A program made the position numbers and the translations under genes. The notes under the pieces are model-generated. The model worked only from the letters and a program-made list of their open reading frames with translations. It was not told the DNA's origin and searched no databases. From Pseudomonas sp. W4I3 (GTDB lineage: Bacteria; Pseudomonadota; Gammaproteobacteria; Pseudomonadales; Pseudomonadaceae), in NCBI RefSeq assembly GCF_030816195.1, contig NZ_JAUSXS010000001.1, positions 891,501 through 955,500 on the forward strand: a stretch of DNA of 64,000 nucleotides, given 5' to 3'. Positions 1-8,955 of the stretch are shown piece by piece (the first letter of the stretch is position 1; the number at the start of each line of letters is the position of its first letter).

Positions 1-1197
1 ATCAACGATCACAACACCGATCAACGGCACGATCAATACCGTACTGATCGCCATAGACAATACGTTGCCGATGTAGGGGTGCAGGTAGCCCGGCAGGCGC
101 CCGGCAATCGCGCAGGCCAGCGGCGGGGCGATCAACGCCCCCAATAACGCGCTGGTTACAATCACTGCTGCGTTGCCGCCATAGGTCAACACGGCAGCGG
201 GCACTACCGATACCAGAGGCACATAGGTTGGGTACCAACCCCGCTCACGCCATTGTCGACGCCACACAATAATGCCGATGAGTGAGGTCAGCGCTTGACC
301 GGCAATCAGGTGTGGCAACCATCCAGATCCATAAGCGGGGCTCAGCGGATTCATTGCGTAGGCCAGCAACACTCCAGCGAGCAAACCCAGGCTTGCCCAC
401 TCATTGCCAAAGAACGGTGCTTCGGAAAAGTCCGCCAGCACCCGACGTAACGTCCAGCGTATACCGTAATCGGGTATTTTCTGGGCGGCGGCGGGTGCTG
501 TGCTGGCCTGGGTTTCAGCTGCCCGGCTGACCAGCACCGGCAGTGCACGGCATAGTAAAAACGCCACCACACTGCCTAAAGCCATGCCCAATACGTTGCC
601 AATCACCACCGGCAAACCCAGCGGAATGCACAGGTAGTTCACCAGCAACAGGCAGCTCGGCGTCACCAGAAGCGCGCCGAGCAAGGCGCCATTGAGCGTG
701 ACCTTCCACCCCCCGCCAAACAGCAGCACCATGGCTGCCGGCAGCGAAACAAAGGCGGCAAAGGTGGGTTGCCAGGAGCCCGCCGTCAAGGTCCAGCCCC
801 AGAGCGCATTGCTCAGCAGCAGGCCCAGCAACGAACTGGTCACCAGCCAGGGCCACAGCCCCGTGCCGTAGGCAATGCTGAAGCCTTGCCAGGCTTGAGC
901 ATGACGACTGGTCCAGTAACCGAAAGCGCCACCGAGCAGCAGGCCGAGTGACGCGAACTCGTGTTTGTAGAAGGCCACCTCACTGATATCGCCGACCACC
1001 CAGCGCAACCACGCGGTCGGCGTGGGCAGGCTGGCCATCATGTCGTTGTAGCTTGGCCAGAGCTGCGGCGCCGAGGTGGAGTAAGCCACTGACAACCCTG
1101 TGAGCGACACTACCAGGGTGAGCGAGGCCAGGATCAGGATGACAAGGTGGCGAACGGATGAGTCTGATGATGCTTTTTTTGTTGGTATGAAACCCAT
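1..1197 (-). CDS. Internally duplicated polytopic membrane protein, 3' end outside window
   Basis: I translated this by hand: the frame is open for 399 codons from ATG at 1197 to the window edge, so the C-terminus is missing. GGAGGT lies 6 nt before the ATG, and the gene begins 14 nt after the nitrilase stop, so the two are probably co-transcribed. The protein is almost entirely hydrophobic, with about ten candidate membrane segments. It contains two similar halves. Residues 63-95 (VVGDISEVAFYKHEFASLGLL) resemble 250-281 (VLADFSEAPFFGNEWASLGLL), and 169-213 resemble 348-392, both carrying ALLGAL and a later IGNVL. I recognise no transporter family. A transporter for the substrate or product of the upstream nitrilase is an inference from position only. 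Confidence 0.8.
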   Translation of the reverse strand, partial: MGFIPTKKASSDSSVRHLVILILASLTLVVSLTGLSVAYSTSAPQLWPSYNDMMASLPTPTAWLRWVVGDISEVAFYKHEFASLGLLLGGAFGYWTSRHAQAWQGFSIAYGTGLWPWLVTSSLLGLLLSNALWGWTLTAGSWQPTFAAFVSLPAAMVLLFGGGWKVTLNGALLGALLVTPSCLLLVNYLCIPLGLPVVIGNVLGMALGSVVAFLLCRALPVLVSRAAETQASTAPAAAQKIPDYGIRWTLRRVLADFSEAPFFGNEWASLGLLAGVLLAYAMNPLSPAYGSGWLPHLIAGQALTSLIGIIVWRRQWRERGWYPTYVPLVSVVPAAVLTYGGNAAVIVTSALLGALIAPPLACAIAGRLPGYLHPYIGNVLSMAISTVLIVPLIGVVIVD

Positions 1198-1210
1198 GAT
1201 CGCACCTCCA

Positions 1211-2098
1211 TCAGCGTGGCAGGCACGGGTGAAGGCGGTAGCCGAGCATCGCGTCATACAGGTCGCCCCGACGATCTCGTTGCAGGTCGTTGAGGCTGTT
1301 CCAGATCGGTGCGCTGCGGGCGCTAGACAGGTCGATGTCGGCGTAAATAATCGCTTGCTCGTTGGGTGAGGCGACCTTGCCGATAGGCCAGCCGTTGGTG
1401 CCAGCAATCAACGAACAGCCAAGGTAGCGCGCGTCCTGTTCCTCGCCGATGCGGTTGGCCGCAGCAATGAACACGTTGTTGACGTGGGCGGCAGTCATGG
1501 TCAAGTACGAGGCCATGCATTTGCCTGCCTCGTCGAACAGTGGCGGTGGGGTCCACACCCAGTTATTCAGGCTGCAAATGATATCGGCGCCTTGCTGGGT
1601 CAGGATGCGTGGGACTTCGGGGAACCAGATGTCCCAGCAGATCAGTAAGCCTATGCGGCCTATGGGCGTGTCAAACACGGGGAAACCAAGGTTGCCGGGG
1701 CTGAACCAGAGCTTTTCCTTGTTCCACAGGTGAGCCTTGCGGTATTTGCCAATCAGGCCCTCGGGGCCCAGCAGTACTGCGGTGTCGAACAGTTGCATGC
1801 CGTCGCGTTCAGCCAAGCCTGCCACGAGATACACCTGGTGGAGCTGGGCGAAATCCATCCAGGCCCGCAGGCTGGGACCGTCTGGAACGGGCTCGGCATG
1901 GAGATAGGCATCCTCGCGACTGTTGAATAGATAACCGGTATTGGCCAATTCCGGCAGCACAATCAGATTGGCGCCATTGTTCACCGCTTGCAGGGCAAGG
2001 CTAAGACTGGTTTCCAGATTGGAGGTGCGATTGTGGGTGCCGACTTGCGGATCAAATTGCACAACGGCGACGCGTACTGGGCTCGTGAACTCGTTCAT
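1211..2098 (-). CDS. Nitrilase-superfamily carbon-nitrogen hydrolase (probable amidase)
   Basis: This 295-residue protein has the nitrilase-superfamily catalytic triad: Glu50 (LPELANTGY), Lys121 (KYRKAHLW) and Cys154 (LLICWDIWFPE). The family hydrolyses amides or nitriles to acids plus ammonia in the cytoplasm. Length and motifs fit the aliphatic amidase and N-carbamoyl branches better than true nitrilases, but the substrate cannot be read from sequence. The gene upstream is a fragment of a flavin amino-acid monooxygenase, a class that makes amides (lysine to 5-aminovaleramide, tryptophan to indoleacetamide). A DavB/DavA-like or IaaM-like oxidase-plus-amidase pathway is therefore a reasonable inference. 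The membrane protein follows 14 nt downstream. Confidence 0.85.
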   Translation of the reverse strand: MNEFTSPVRVAVVQFDPQVGTHNRTSNLETSLSLALQAVNNGANLIVLPELANTGYLFNSREDAYLHAEPVPDGPSLRAWMDFAQLHQVYLVAGLAERDGMQLFDTAVLLGPEGLIGKYRKAHLWNKEKLWFSPGNLGFPVFDTPIGRIGLLICWDIWFPEVPRILTQQGADIICSLNNWVWTPPPLFDEAGKCMASYLTMTAAHVNNVFIAAANRIGEEQDARYLGCSLIAGTNGWPIGKVASPNEQAIIYADIDLSSARSAPIWNSLNDLQRDRRGDLYDAMLGYRLHPCLPR

Positions 2099-2116
2099 GG
2101 TGCAGACCTCTTTTTA

Positions 2117-2145
2117 TTGTTATGAACCCACCGGGACGGGTGGGT
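2117..2145. other. Hairpin between monooxygenase remnant and nitrilase gene
   Basis: A 7-bp inverted repeat (ACCCACC/GGTGGGT, 6-nt loop) lies in the 95-nt gap between the monooxygenase remnant and the nitrilase gene. No clear T-run follows on the minus strand, so it is a weak terminator or attenuator candidate at best. Confidence 0.3.
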
Positions 2146-2193
2146 GTTTAATAGGAGGTCTTTTTTGTTTATACGTCAGTAGGCTGTTTCAGC

Positions 2194-2736
2194 TTAAGTC
2201 GTAGGCAGCTGCTGTAACGATGGCTGGCCTTGGTAGCGTGGGTACTCATCCAGGGTAAACCCCCCGTTGAACGTGGCTTGGGTGGTATTGCAGAGATTGA
2301 TCACCGCGTCGATGGCGCCGCGCAGGCAAGGCTCGGTCCACCCTGCATCCACCGAAAACGATTCGCCGGCCAGGTACAGACCGGAAACATGGGCATAGTC
2401 GCGGTTGTACTGCATCAAACTGACGGCATCGTAGTAAGTCCCGGCGCGATAGAGCTTGGCGCACCCTAGCGCGCTCTTGTCGGTCATCCAGCGTTGGACG
2501 ATGGCGTTTTTTGTATCGATGTAGGGCGATATCGGCGTTTTGATATTGGCGCTGCGTAACAGGATGCGGTCCAGTTCCATGACGCACTTGTTGATCAGCG
2601 TTTGGTCGTCAAAAGAGGCCAGTTTGGTCGCGTCATCCTCCCAGGTGTAACTGAGCAAAATGCAGTCGTAGGGATAGGCGTCGTGGTAGCGATACGTGTA
2701 CACATCATGAATAAAACTGTTGAAGATCGTTCCCAC
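2194..2736 (-). pseudogene. C-terminal fragment of an FAD-dependent amino-acid monooxygenase
   Basis: This open frame of 180 codons matches only the C-terminal part of the tryptophan/lysine 2-monooxygenase branch of flavin amine oxidases, which normally have about 550 residues or more. Visible family features are the LSYTWEDDATKL stretch and a C-terminal FAD-contacting segment, LYLAGESFSVDAGWTEPCLRGAID. The N-terminal Rossmann GxGxxG half is absent. The only available start is a GTG at 2736 that lies inside a REP-type palindrome, so the first residues are repeat sequence and not protein. I read it as a gene truncated by a rearrangement at that repeat. The original product probably supplied an amide to the downstream nitrilase. 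Confidence 0.75.
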
Positions 2737-2755
2737 GCGGAGCGTGAGAACGATC
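2725..2755. repeat. REP-type palindrome at the monooxygenase truncation point
   Basis: The arms GATCGTTCCCACGC and GCGTGAGAACGATC pair with one mismatch around a 3-nt loop. This family differs from the GTGGGAGGGGGCTTGC repeats elsewhere in the window. It marks the exact point where the monooxygenase homology stops, and lies 10 nt from the stop codon of the neighbouring GGDEF gene. Confidence 0.75.
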
Positions 2756-2764
2756 AGTTCAGCA

Positions 2765-3766
2765 CTAACCCGCGATTACGCGGTTTTTGCCCTGGCGCTT
2801 TGCCTCATACATCGCCGCATCGGCGCGGCCGAACAGGCTGTCGAGCGTCGAGTCGTCTTCGCGCAGGCTGGCCAGGCCCTGGCTGACGGTCACGGTAAAT
2901 GCGTGGCCTTCGACGCTGAAGCTCAGCCTTTGGATTTCCTTGCCCAGCCGCTCGGCCACCTGCAGGGCCATCTCCGGGGCGCAGCCGGGTAGCACGGCGG
3001 CAAATTCTTCGCCGCCGATGCGCCCGAACAGGTCGCCACGGCGCAACACGCCTCTGCCGCTCTCGGCGATGCGGCGCAATACCTGGTCGCCTTCCAGGTG
3101 GCCATACGTGTCATTGATGTCTTTGAAGTCATCGATGTCCAGCAACAAAAACGCCAACGGCGTGCCCTGCACACAGGCGCTGTCAAAGGCCTGGTTGGCA
3201 AGCTCGAAGAAGTGCCGGCGGTTGCTGCTCTGGGTCAGCACATCGGTGGTGGCCAGGCGATGCAGTTCCAGCTCCAGGTGCTTCTTTTCGGTGATGTCCT
3301 CCGCCATGCCCACGACGATCATCGGCTTGCCCGGCTCGGCATGCTGATTGATATAGCATTTGTCGCTGAGCCAGCGAATTTGCCCGTCGGCCGTGACGAT
3401 GCGGTACTCGCGGTCTTCCACGGCGCCCTGTTCCAGCACGCGGGCCAGGCTGTGTTCGGCGTAGTCGAGGTCTTCAGGGTGAATGCTGTTGCGCCATTCC
3501 CGATGATCGGCCAACAGCAAACCGGCGCTGCGGCCGAATATGCGCTCGTAGGCCGGGCTGACGTACAGCACACGGCGCGTTTCCCAATCGATGGCCCACA
3601 GCACGGCATTCACGCTCACCAGCAGCGAGCTGAGCAGCTGCTCACGCTCACTCAGCCGCTCGACCTCGCCCTGGGCATGCATGAGCGCCAACAGCGTCGA
3701 CGCCGCGGCTGGGCGCGGTGGCTGGTCAGTGGACACATCGGGCAGGCAAGGCTTTTCGTGAACCAT
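2765..3766 (-). CDS. PAS-GGDEF diguanylate cyclase
   Basis: The product makes cyclic di-GMP from two GTP. From the start at 3766, a PAS domain (about residues 40-160, ending in the typical VVGMAEDITEKK linker) precedes a GGDEF domain. The active site is intact as GGEEF (251-255). An RRGD inhibitory I-site lies exactly five residues upstream, so product feedback inhibition is expected. There are no membrane segments, so it is a cytosolic sensor. An ATG at 3802 would add 12 residues. I prefer 3766 because the upstream stretch looks non-coding and the AGAGAG sequence sits before it. It neighbours the desaturase gene on the same strand with a 188-nt gap. Confidence 0.88.
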   Translation of the reverse strand: MVHEKPCLPDVSTDQPPRPAAASTLLALMHAQGEVERLSEREQLLSSLLVSVNAVLWAIDWETRRVLYVSPAYERIFGRSAGLLLADHREWRNSIHPEDLDYAEHSLARVLEQGAVEDREYRIVTADGQIRWLSDKCYINQHAEPGKPMIVVGMAEDITEKKHLELELHRLATTDVLTQSSNRRHFFELANQAFDSACVQGTPLAFLLLDIDDFKDINDTYGHLEGDQVLRRIAESGRGVLRRGDLFGRIGGEEFAAVLPGCAPEMALQVAERLGKEIQRLSFSVEGHAFTVTVSQGLASLREDDSTLDSLFGRADAAMYEAKRQGKNRVIAG

Positions 3767-3954
3767 CGGAACAACTCTCTCTGGGCGCGCCGCAGGATGC
3801 AACAGCGGTCACTACAAGGGGTCACCATGATGGCGAAGTGTTCTTTGAGAGAGGGGAATTGCGGTGAAGTTCCGTGATCGGGGTCGATTGGCGGCGCCCG
3901 GAAAATGACGTCAGAAAGCCAGTGTGCGGGAGGGCGAGCCCTCCCGCGGTAGCA

Positions 3955-5139
3955 TCAGACCGCTGCGGGGCGCAGTGAATAGGTCTTCAGTTGGTGCGCA
4001 AAATCGCGCAGGGATTGGATACCGCTGGCCTCGGCTTCGTGTACCCATTCCTTGATCGCCGCCAGCATGTCGTGGCCGTTGGAGCTGGTCTTGAGCCAGA
4101 TCTGCTGCAGCGCCAGGCGCTTCTCGTAGATCACGCTCAGCGCTTGGCTGTGTTCCAGCATGCTCTGGATGCGCACATGGTGGCGATCGTTCAGCAGGCT
4201 GGTTTCCCGCGACAGCAGGCGCTTGGCGCGGTGGAACTGGTGGCGCACCGAATGATCGACCTTCTCCAGCTCCTGCTTGACCAGCGGGCCGATCACCAAT
4301 TTGCGGTACTGGGCCATGATCTGGAAGCGGTTGTTGAGGATCGCCATGGCGGTGTCCATGTCCAGGTGACCCTTGCCTTCAACGCGGTGGGCGATGGGCG
4401 CAACGCGCTGCACCTTGGCCAGGCGCAGGAAGCTGAACACCTTGATCCAGGCCCAGCCCAGGTCGAATTCCCACTTCTTCACCGACAGCTTGGCCGAGTT
4501 GGGGTAGGTGTGGTGGTTGTTGTGCAGCTCTTCACCACCCACGATGATGCCCCAGGGCACCAGGTTGGTCGCCGCGTCGCGGCATTCGAAGTTGCGATAG
4601 CCCACGGCATGGCCCAGGCCGTTGATCACGCCGGCGGCCCAGAACGGAATCCACATCATCTGGATCGCCCAGATAGTGATGCCGATGGTGCCGAACAGCA
4701 GCACGTCGATCACGCCCATGATCGCCACGCCCAGCAGCGGGTAGGGCGTGTAGAGGTTGCGTTCGATCCAGTCGTCCGGGCAGTTCTTGCCGTAGATGCG
4801 CAGGGTCTCGGGGTTTTCCGCCTCGGCGCGGTACAGCTCGGCGCCTTTGCGCAGCACGGTGGACAGGCCCTTGATCACCGGGCTGTGCGGGTCATCGACG
4901 GTTTCGCATTTGGCATGGTGCTTACGGTGGATGGCGGTCCACTCGCGGGTGTTCTGCGCCGTGGTCAACCACAGCCAGAAGCGGAAGAAGTGTTTCAGGC
5001 CGGCATTGAGCTCGAGCGAGCGATGGGCTGAATAACGGTGCAGATAGACCGTGACCCCGATAATGGTCACGTGGGTCATCAACAGCGTGACTGCCACCAG
5101 TTGCCAGGCTGACAGGTCAAGAAAACCGTTGTACCACAT
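3955..5139 (-). CDS. desA: Acyl-lipid delta-9 fatty acid desaturase DesA
   Basis: This di-iron membrane desaturase introduces a cis double bond into saturated acyl chains. All three histidine boxes are present: HRYSAHR (34-40), HRKHH (71-75) and HNNHH (206-210), with hydrophobic segments at about 12-32, 135-155 and 157-175. The start at 5139 (MWYNGF) gives 394 residues, the length I expect for the P. aeruginosa DesA family. An upstream ATG at 5178 adds 13 atypical residues. The gene is divergent from the PAS-GGDEF-EAL gene, as in P. aeruginosa (PA0286/PA0285), which supports orthology. The long basic C-terminal tail after about residue 250 is normal for the family. Confidence 0.92.
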   Translation of the reverse strand: MWYNGFLDLSAWQLVAVTLLMTHVTIIGVTVYLHRYSAHRSLELNAGLKHFFRFWLWLTTAQNTREWTAIHRKHHAKCETVDDPHSPVIKGLSTVLRKGAELYRAEAENPETLRIYGKNCPDDWIERNLYTPYPLLGVAIMGVIDVLLFGTIGITIWAIQMMWIPFWAAGVINGLGHAVGYRNFECRDAATNLVPWGIIVGGEELHNNHHTYPNSAKLSVKKWEFDLGWAWIKVFSFLRLAKVQRVAPIAHRVEGKGHLDMDTAMAILNNRFQIMAQYRKLVIGPLVKQELEKVDHSVRHQFHRAKRLLSRETSLLNDRHHVRIQSMLEHSQALSVIYEKRLALQQIWLKTSSNGHDMLAAIKEWVHEAEASGIQSLRDFAHQLKTYSLRPAAV

Positions 5140-5304
5140 AGGCTGTATGGCCCTCAGATAAAGTAAAGAACAGCTCACGCATTATCACTAAGCCTACAGA
5201 GAAAACCAGCCGCCCTTTCAGATAGGAGTGACTGGATGTTTCTTATTCTATAATCCTCAGCCTTCGTAGGGCGATTCTGTTTTTTGGTAAGGATTACTGA
5301 GCAT

Positions 5305-7218
5305 ATGCTGTTTTCATACCGTGGAGCCCTACGTGCGGGGCTGGTATACCTGCTGATTTCCATTCTGTGGCTCCAGCTTAGCCGCCAACTATTAATCAAC
5401 TTTATCGATGAACCCCAGGCGTTGGCGCATTGGCTGCAGCTGCGCGGCTATGTTTGGGCAGGCCTGAGCGCGCTGGCGATTTACCTGATGGGCGTGCGTT
5501 TTGCCCGCGCCCACCGGCTGCAACAACCCCTAAAGGAAAACCGTGAACGCTTGCAACAGGCCGCCGCGGTCTTTGATTGCACCCGCGAAGGCGTGCTGGT
5601 GACCGACGCCCGGGGCCTGATCGTGCACGTCAACCGCGCGTTCATCGAGATCACCGGTTACCGGCGCGAAGACGTCATGGGCCAGCCGCCCAGCCTGTTC
5701 AAGTCCGGGCGCCATTCGTCGAATTTTTATCAACAGATGTTCCAAACCCTCGAACACAGCGGCGAATGGAGCGGCGAAATCTGGAATCGGCGCAAAAGCG
5801 GCGAAATCTACCCACAGTGGCAAACCATCCGCGTCATTCGTGATGACCAGGACCATATCAGCCACTATGTGGCGGTGTTCTCGGACATCAGCGCCATCAA
5901 GGATTCCGAACACGAGCTGGCGCACCTGGCCCATCACGACCCGCTGACCGACCTGCCCAACCGCCTGCTGTTCACCGACCGTGCCGAGCAGGCGCTGGCC
6001 TCGGCGCAGGTGCACAAACGTGGCTGTGCGCTGCTGCTGATGGACCTGGACCACTTCAAGATCATCAATGACAGCCTGGGCCACAACGTCGGTGATCAAC
6101 TGCTCAAGCTGGTGGCCGAGCGTCTCAAGGGGCTGTTCGGGCCAGGGGTGACCCTGGCCCGCCTGGGCGGCGATGAGTTCGCCGTATTGGCGGAAAGTTG
6201 TCCACAGGTGATGCAGGCCGCAGCCCTGGCGCAGCGCATGCTCGATGCCATGAAGGACGCGTTCATTTTTGACGGCAACCAGCTATTCATCAGTGCCAGC
6301 ATCGGCATCAGCCTGTTCCCCAGCGATGCGCTGAGTGCCGAACAATTGTTGCGCAACGCTGATTCTGCCTTGTTCAAGGCCAAGAGTGCGGGGCGTGAAG
6401 GCTACGCTTTGTACACCGAGGAACTGACGGCGCACGCGCAGAACCGGGTGGAAATCGCCAACGAATTGCGCCGCGCCCTCGACCAACAGGAACTGCGCGT
6501 CTATTACCAGCCGGTGCACGACCTGCAGGACAGCCGCCTGGTGGGCGTCGAGGCGCTGGTGCGCTGGCAGCACCCGGAACGCGGCCTGGTGCCGCCGGGT
6601 GAATTTATCCCCATCGCCGAGCGCACCGGCTTGATCGCCGACATCGATGCCTGGGTGATGGACCAGGCCTGCCGCCAGATGTGCCAATGGTTGGCGGACG
6701 GCGTGCCGTTGGAATTTATCGCGATCAACGTCTCCAGCCGTCTGTTTGCCCGGCGTGAACTCTATGAACAAGTCGGGCAGGTGCTCCACGACACAGGCCT
6801 GGACCCGGCGTTCCTTGAGCTGGAAGTCACCGAAAGCGCAGTGATGGACGACCCGGAAGTGGCCCTCGAACAATTGCACCGCCTGCGCGAGCTGGGCCTG
6901 CGCCTGGCCATCGACGACTTCGGCACCGGCTATTCCTCACTGTTGCGCCTCAAGCGCCTGCCGGTGCAGAAACTCAAGATCGACCAAGGCTTCGTCGCCG
7001 GCTTGCCGTGGGATGAAGATGACGCCGCCATCGTGCGCGTGGTCATCGCCCTGGCCAAAAGCATGGGCATGCAGGTGCACGCCGAAGGCATCGAGCAGGT
7101 GGAGCAGGCGCGCTTCCTGCTGGACCAGGAGTGCGACATGGGCCAGGGGTATTGGTTTGGCAAGCCGATGCCGGCTGACGCTATCGACTGGAGCCGAGCA
7201 CCCCCCATCCAAATTTGA
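5305..7218 (+). CDS. Membrane PAS-GGDEF-EAL protein (PipA/PA0285-like phosphodiesterase)
   Basis: From ATG 5305 (AAGGA 10 nt upstream) the 637-residue protein has two N-terminal membrane helices (about 6-26 and 44-60). A PAS domain (about 76-195), a GGDEF domain (about 200-365, motif GGDEF intact) and an EAL domain (about 380-630) follow. EALVRW and the DDFGTGYSSL loop are intact, so c-di-GMP hydrolysis is likely. No RxxD I-site precedes GGDEF. Position between desA and oscA matches P. aeruginosa PA0285, reported there as pipA, hence the suggested identity. A REPIN follows the stop codon. Confidence 0.9.
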   Translation: MLFSYRGALRAGLVYLLISILWLQLSRQLLINFIDEPQALAHWLQLRGYVWAGLSALAIYLMGVRFARAHRLQQPLKENRERLQQAAAVFDCTREGVLVTDARGLIVHVNRAFIEITGYRREDVMGQPPSLFKSGRHSSNFYQQMFQTLEHSGEWSGEIWNRRKSGEIYPQWQTIRVIRDDQDHISHYVAVFSDISAIKDSEHELAHLAHHDPLTDLPNRLLFTDRAEQALASAQVHKRGCALLLMDLDHFKIINDSLGHNVGDQLLKLVAERLKGLFGPGVTLARLGGDEFAVLAESCPQVMQAAALAQRMLDAMKDAFIFDGNQLFISASIGISLFPSDALSAEQLLRNADSALFKAKSAGREGYALYTEELTAHAQNRVEIANELRRALDQQELRVYYQPVHDLQDSRLVGVEALVRWQHPERGLVPPGEFIPIAERTGLIADIDAWVMDQACRQMCQWLADGVPLEFIAINVSSRLFARRELYEQVGQVLHDTGLDPAFLELEVTESAVMDDPEVALEQLHRLRELGLRLAIDDFGTGYSSLLRLKRLPVQKLKIDQGFVAGLPWDEDDAAIVRVVIALAKSMGMQVHAEGIEQVEQARFLLDQECDMGQGYWFGKPMPADAIDWSRAPPIQI

Positions 7219-7230
7219 AATGCATTCAAC

Positions 7231-7319
7231 TGTGGGAGGGGGCTTGCTCCCGATAGCGGTGCATCAGGTTAGAAAATCTTTGCCTGACCCACAGCTATCG
7301 GGAGCAAGCCCCCTCCCAC
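7231..7319. repeat. REPIN (two inverted GTGGGAGGGGGCTTGC units)
   Basis: Two REP units in inverted orientation, TGTGGGAGGGGGCTTGCTCC and its complement, flank a short variable centre. The element lies 13 nt after the stop of the GGDEF-EAL gene. Confidence 0.9.
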
Positions 7320-7394
7320 CTTTGGATTGCATCACGCCTCAATTTCAGTGGTTGAACGTAAAACCCACGCGCAACCCCACGTCCCGTCAGAAAA

Positions 7395-7445
7395 TTCTTT
7401 CTGGTTATATAAACATTCTTAAATAGTATTTTTAAGAATATCCGC
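7395..7445 (+). promoter_or_regulatory. Inverted repeat in the oscA-sbp promoter (putative CysB-type site)
   Basis: ATTCTTAAA (7415-7423) and TTTAAGAAT (7431-7439) form a perfect 9-bp inverted repeat 80 nt before the oscA start, in AT-rich DNA that contrasts with the flanking coding sequence. oscA-sbp is known to be induced by sulfate starvation through CysB in Pseudomonas. Assigning this repeat to CysB is inference. Confidence 0.45.
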
Positions 7446-7519
7446 GCTTATCTACTATCGCCCTCACGCCGCAAGCAGTGCCGCCACTGCCAGGCACTAT
7501 TCATTTCAGGAGCGAGACC

Positions 7520-7702
7520 ATGAGCGCATCTCTACGTAGCGTCGACGGCCAGGACGAAGCAGCCATTTTGCGTGAGATCCAGAGCGCCTTGCGCGATCTG
7601 CGGTTTGGCGCGGTGGAAATCACTGTGCACAACGCTCAAGTGGTACAGATCGAACGCAAGGAAAAATTCCGTCTGCAGAACCCGGGTAACAAACCGAACT
7701 AA
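7520..7702 (+). CDS. oscA: OscA, small sulfur-starvation protein
   Basis: This 60-residue protein starts at ATG 7520 behind CAGGAG; an in-frame upstream start at 7478 is unlikely. It is rich in charged residues and has no membrane segment or cysteine. Size and location directly upstream of sbp match OscA, described in Pseudomonas as needed for growth on organosulfur sources and linked to chromate resistance. Its biochemical role is unknown. It probably shares a transcript with sbp, 64 nt downstream. Confidence 0.85.
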   Translation: MSASLRSVDGQDEAAILREIQSALRDLRFGAVEITVHNAQVVQIERKEKFRLQNPGNKPN

Positions 7703-7766
7703 GCAGGAACGGCGATAGACCCGCAATTATAAGAAAAGCCAACACCTAAGAATTTCAGGAGCTTCT

Positions 7767-8777
7767 ATGTCGTCGATTCGCCGTTATGCCTTGGCCGCAT
7801 TGGCCAGTGCCGTGTTTGCCGGTTCCGCCGTTGCCAAGGACTACGAGTTGCTCAACGTCTCGTACGACCCGACCCGCGAGCTGTACCAGGACTACAACGC
7901 TGAGTTCACCAGCTTCTGGAAACAGTCCCACCCGGGCGACAACGTCAAGATCCAGCAATCCCACGGTGGTTCGGGCAAACAAGGTCGCGCCGTGATCGAC
8001 GGCCTGCGCGCCGACGTGGTGACCCTGGCCCTGGCCGGTGACATCGACGAAATCGCCAAGCTGGGCAAGACCCTGCCGGAAAACTGGCAAACCCGCCTGC
8101 CGGATGCCAGCACCCCGTACACCTCGACCATCGTGTTTCTGGTGCGCAAGGGCAACCCCAAAGGCATCAAGGACTGGGGCGACTTGATCAAGAAAGACGT
8201 TTCGGTGATCACGCCGAACCCGAAAACCTCCGGTGGTGCACGCTGGAACTTCCTCGCCGCCTGGGCCTACGGCCTGAAGACCGGCGGCAGCGAAGCCAAG
8301 GCCCAGGAATACGTCAAGGAGCTGTTCAAGCACGTGCCGATTCTCGACACCGGCGCGCGCGGCTCCACCATCACCTTCGTCAACAACGGTCAGGGCGATG
8401 TGCTGCTGGCCTGGGAAAACGAAGCGTTCCTGGCGCTCAAGGAAGACGGCGGCGCCGACAAGTTCGATATCGTCGTGCCGTCCCTGTCGATCCTCGCGGA
8501 GCCGCCGGTGGCCGTGGTCGACAAGAACGCCGAGAAAAAGGGCAATACCGAGATCGCCACCGAATACCTCAAGCACCTGTACAGCCCGGCTGGCCAGGAG
8601 ATTGCGGCGAAAAACTTCTACCGTCCACGCGATGAGAAAGTCGCCGCCAAATACGCCCAGCAGTTCCCTAAACTGGACCTGGTGACTATCGACAAAGACT
8701 TCGGCGGCTGGAAAACTGCCCAACCGAAATTCTTCAACGACGGTGGCGTGTTCGACCAGATCTACACGGCGCAGTAA
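7767..8777 (+). CDS. sbp: Periplasmic sulfate-binding protein
   Basis: This is the substrate-binding component of the sulfate/thiosulfate ABC importer. The 336-residue precursor has a signal peptide ([19 protein letters not shown], cleavage near residue 23), and the mature protein begins [16 protein letters not shown], the characteristic Sbp start. Family landmarks include [16 protein letters not shown] and the [18 protein letters not shown] sulfate-site segment. CAGGAG precedes the ATG. It is followed by cysT, cysW and cysA, with a REPIN separating it from cysT, which may allow sbp to be expressed above the membrane components. Confidence 0.96.
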   Translation: MSSIRRYALAALASAVFAGSAVAKDYELLNVSYDPTRELYQDYNAEFTSFWKQSHPGDNVKIQQSHGGSGKQGRAVIDGLRADVVTLALAGDIDEIAKLGKTLPENWQTRLPDASTPYTSTIVFLVRKGNPKGIKDWGDLIKKDVSVITPNPKTSGGARWNFLAAWAYGLKTGGSEAKAQEYVKELFKHVPILDTGARGSTITFVNNGQGDVLLAWENEAFLALKEDGGADKFDIVVPSLSILAEPPVAVVDKNAEKKGNTEIATEYLKHLYSPAGQEIAAKNFYRPRDEKVAAKYAQQFPKLDLVTIDKDFGGWKTAQPKFFNDGGVFDQIYTAQ

Positions 8778-8790
8778 CAACACCGATCAC

Positions 8791-8890
8791 TGTAGGAGCG
8801 AGCTTGCTCGCGAAAAACTTCAAGGCACCGCGTGCAAACAGACCGCCCGCGTTATCGTTGACGATCTTCGCGAGCAAGCTCGCTCCTACA
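8791..8890. repeat. REPIN of the GTAGGAGCGAGCTTGCTCGCG family between sbp and cysT
   Basis: Inverted arms of about 25 nt (ACTGTAGGAGCGAGCTTGCT and its complement) flank a 50-nt centre. This second REP family differs from the GTGGGAGGGGGC repeats. It sits inside the sulfate-transport operon, where it could stabilise upstream mRNA or partly terminate transcription. Confidence 0.85.
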
Positions 8891-8955
8891 GTGGTCAGGA
8901 GAGCCCGCATTCATTTGCGGGTTTTGCATATCCGTTCCGCTAACCAAGGACTCTT

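Noticed and set aside
2194..2736. The monooxygenase fragment as an intact small enzyme
   Set aside because: It has no FAD-binding N-terminal Rossmann motif, and its only start lies inside a repeat.
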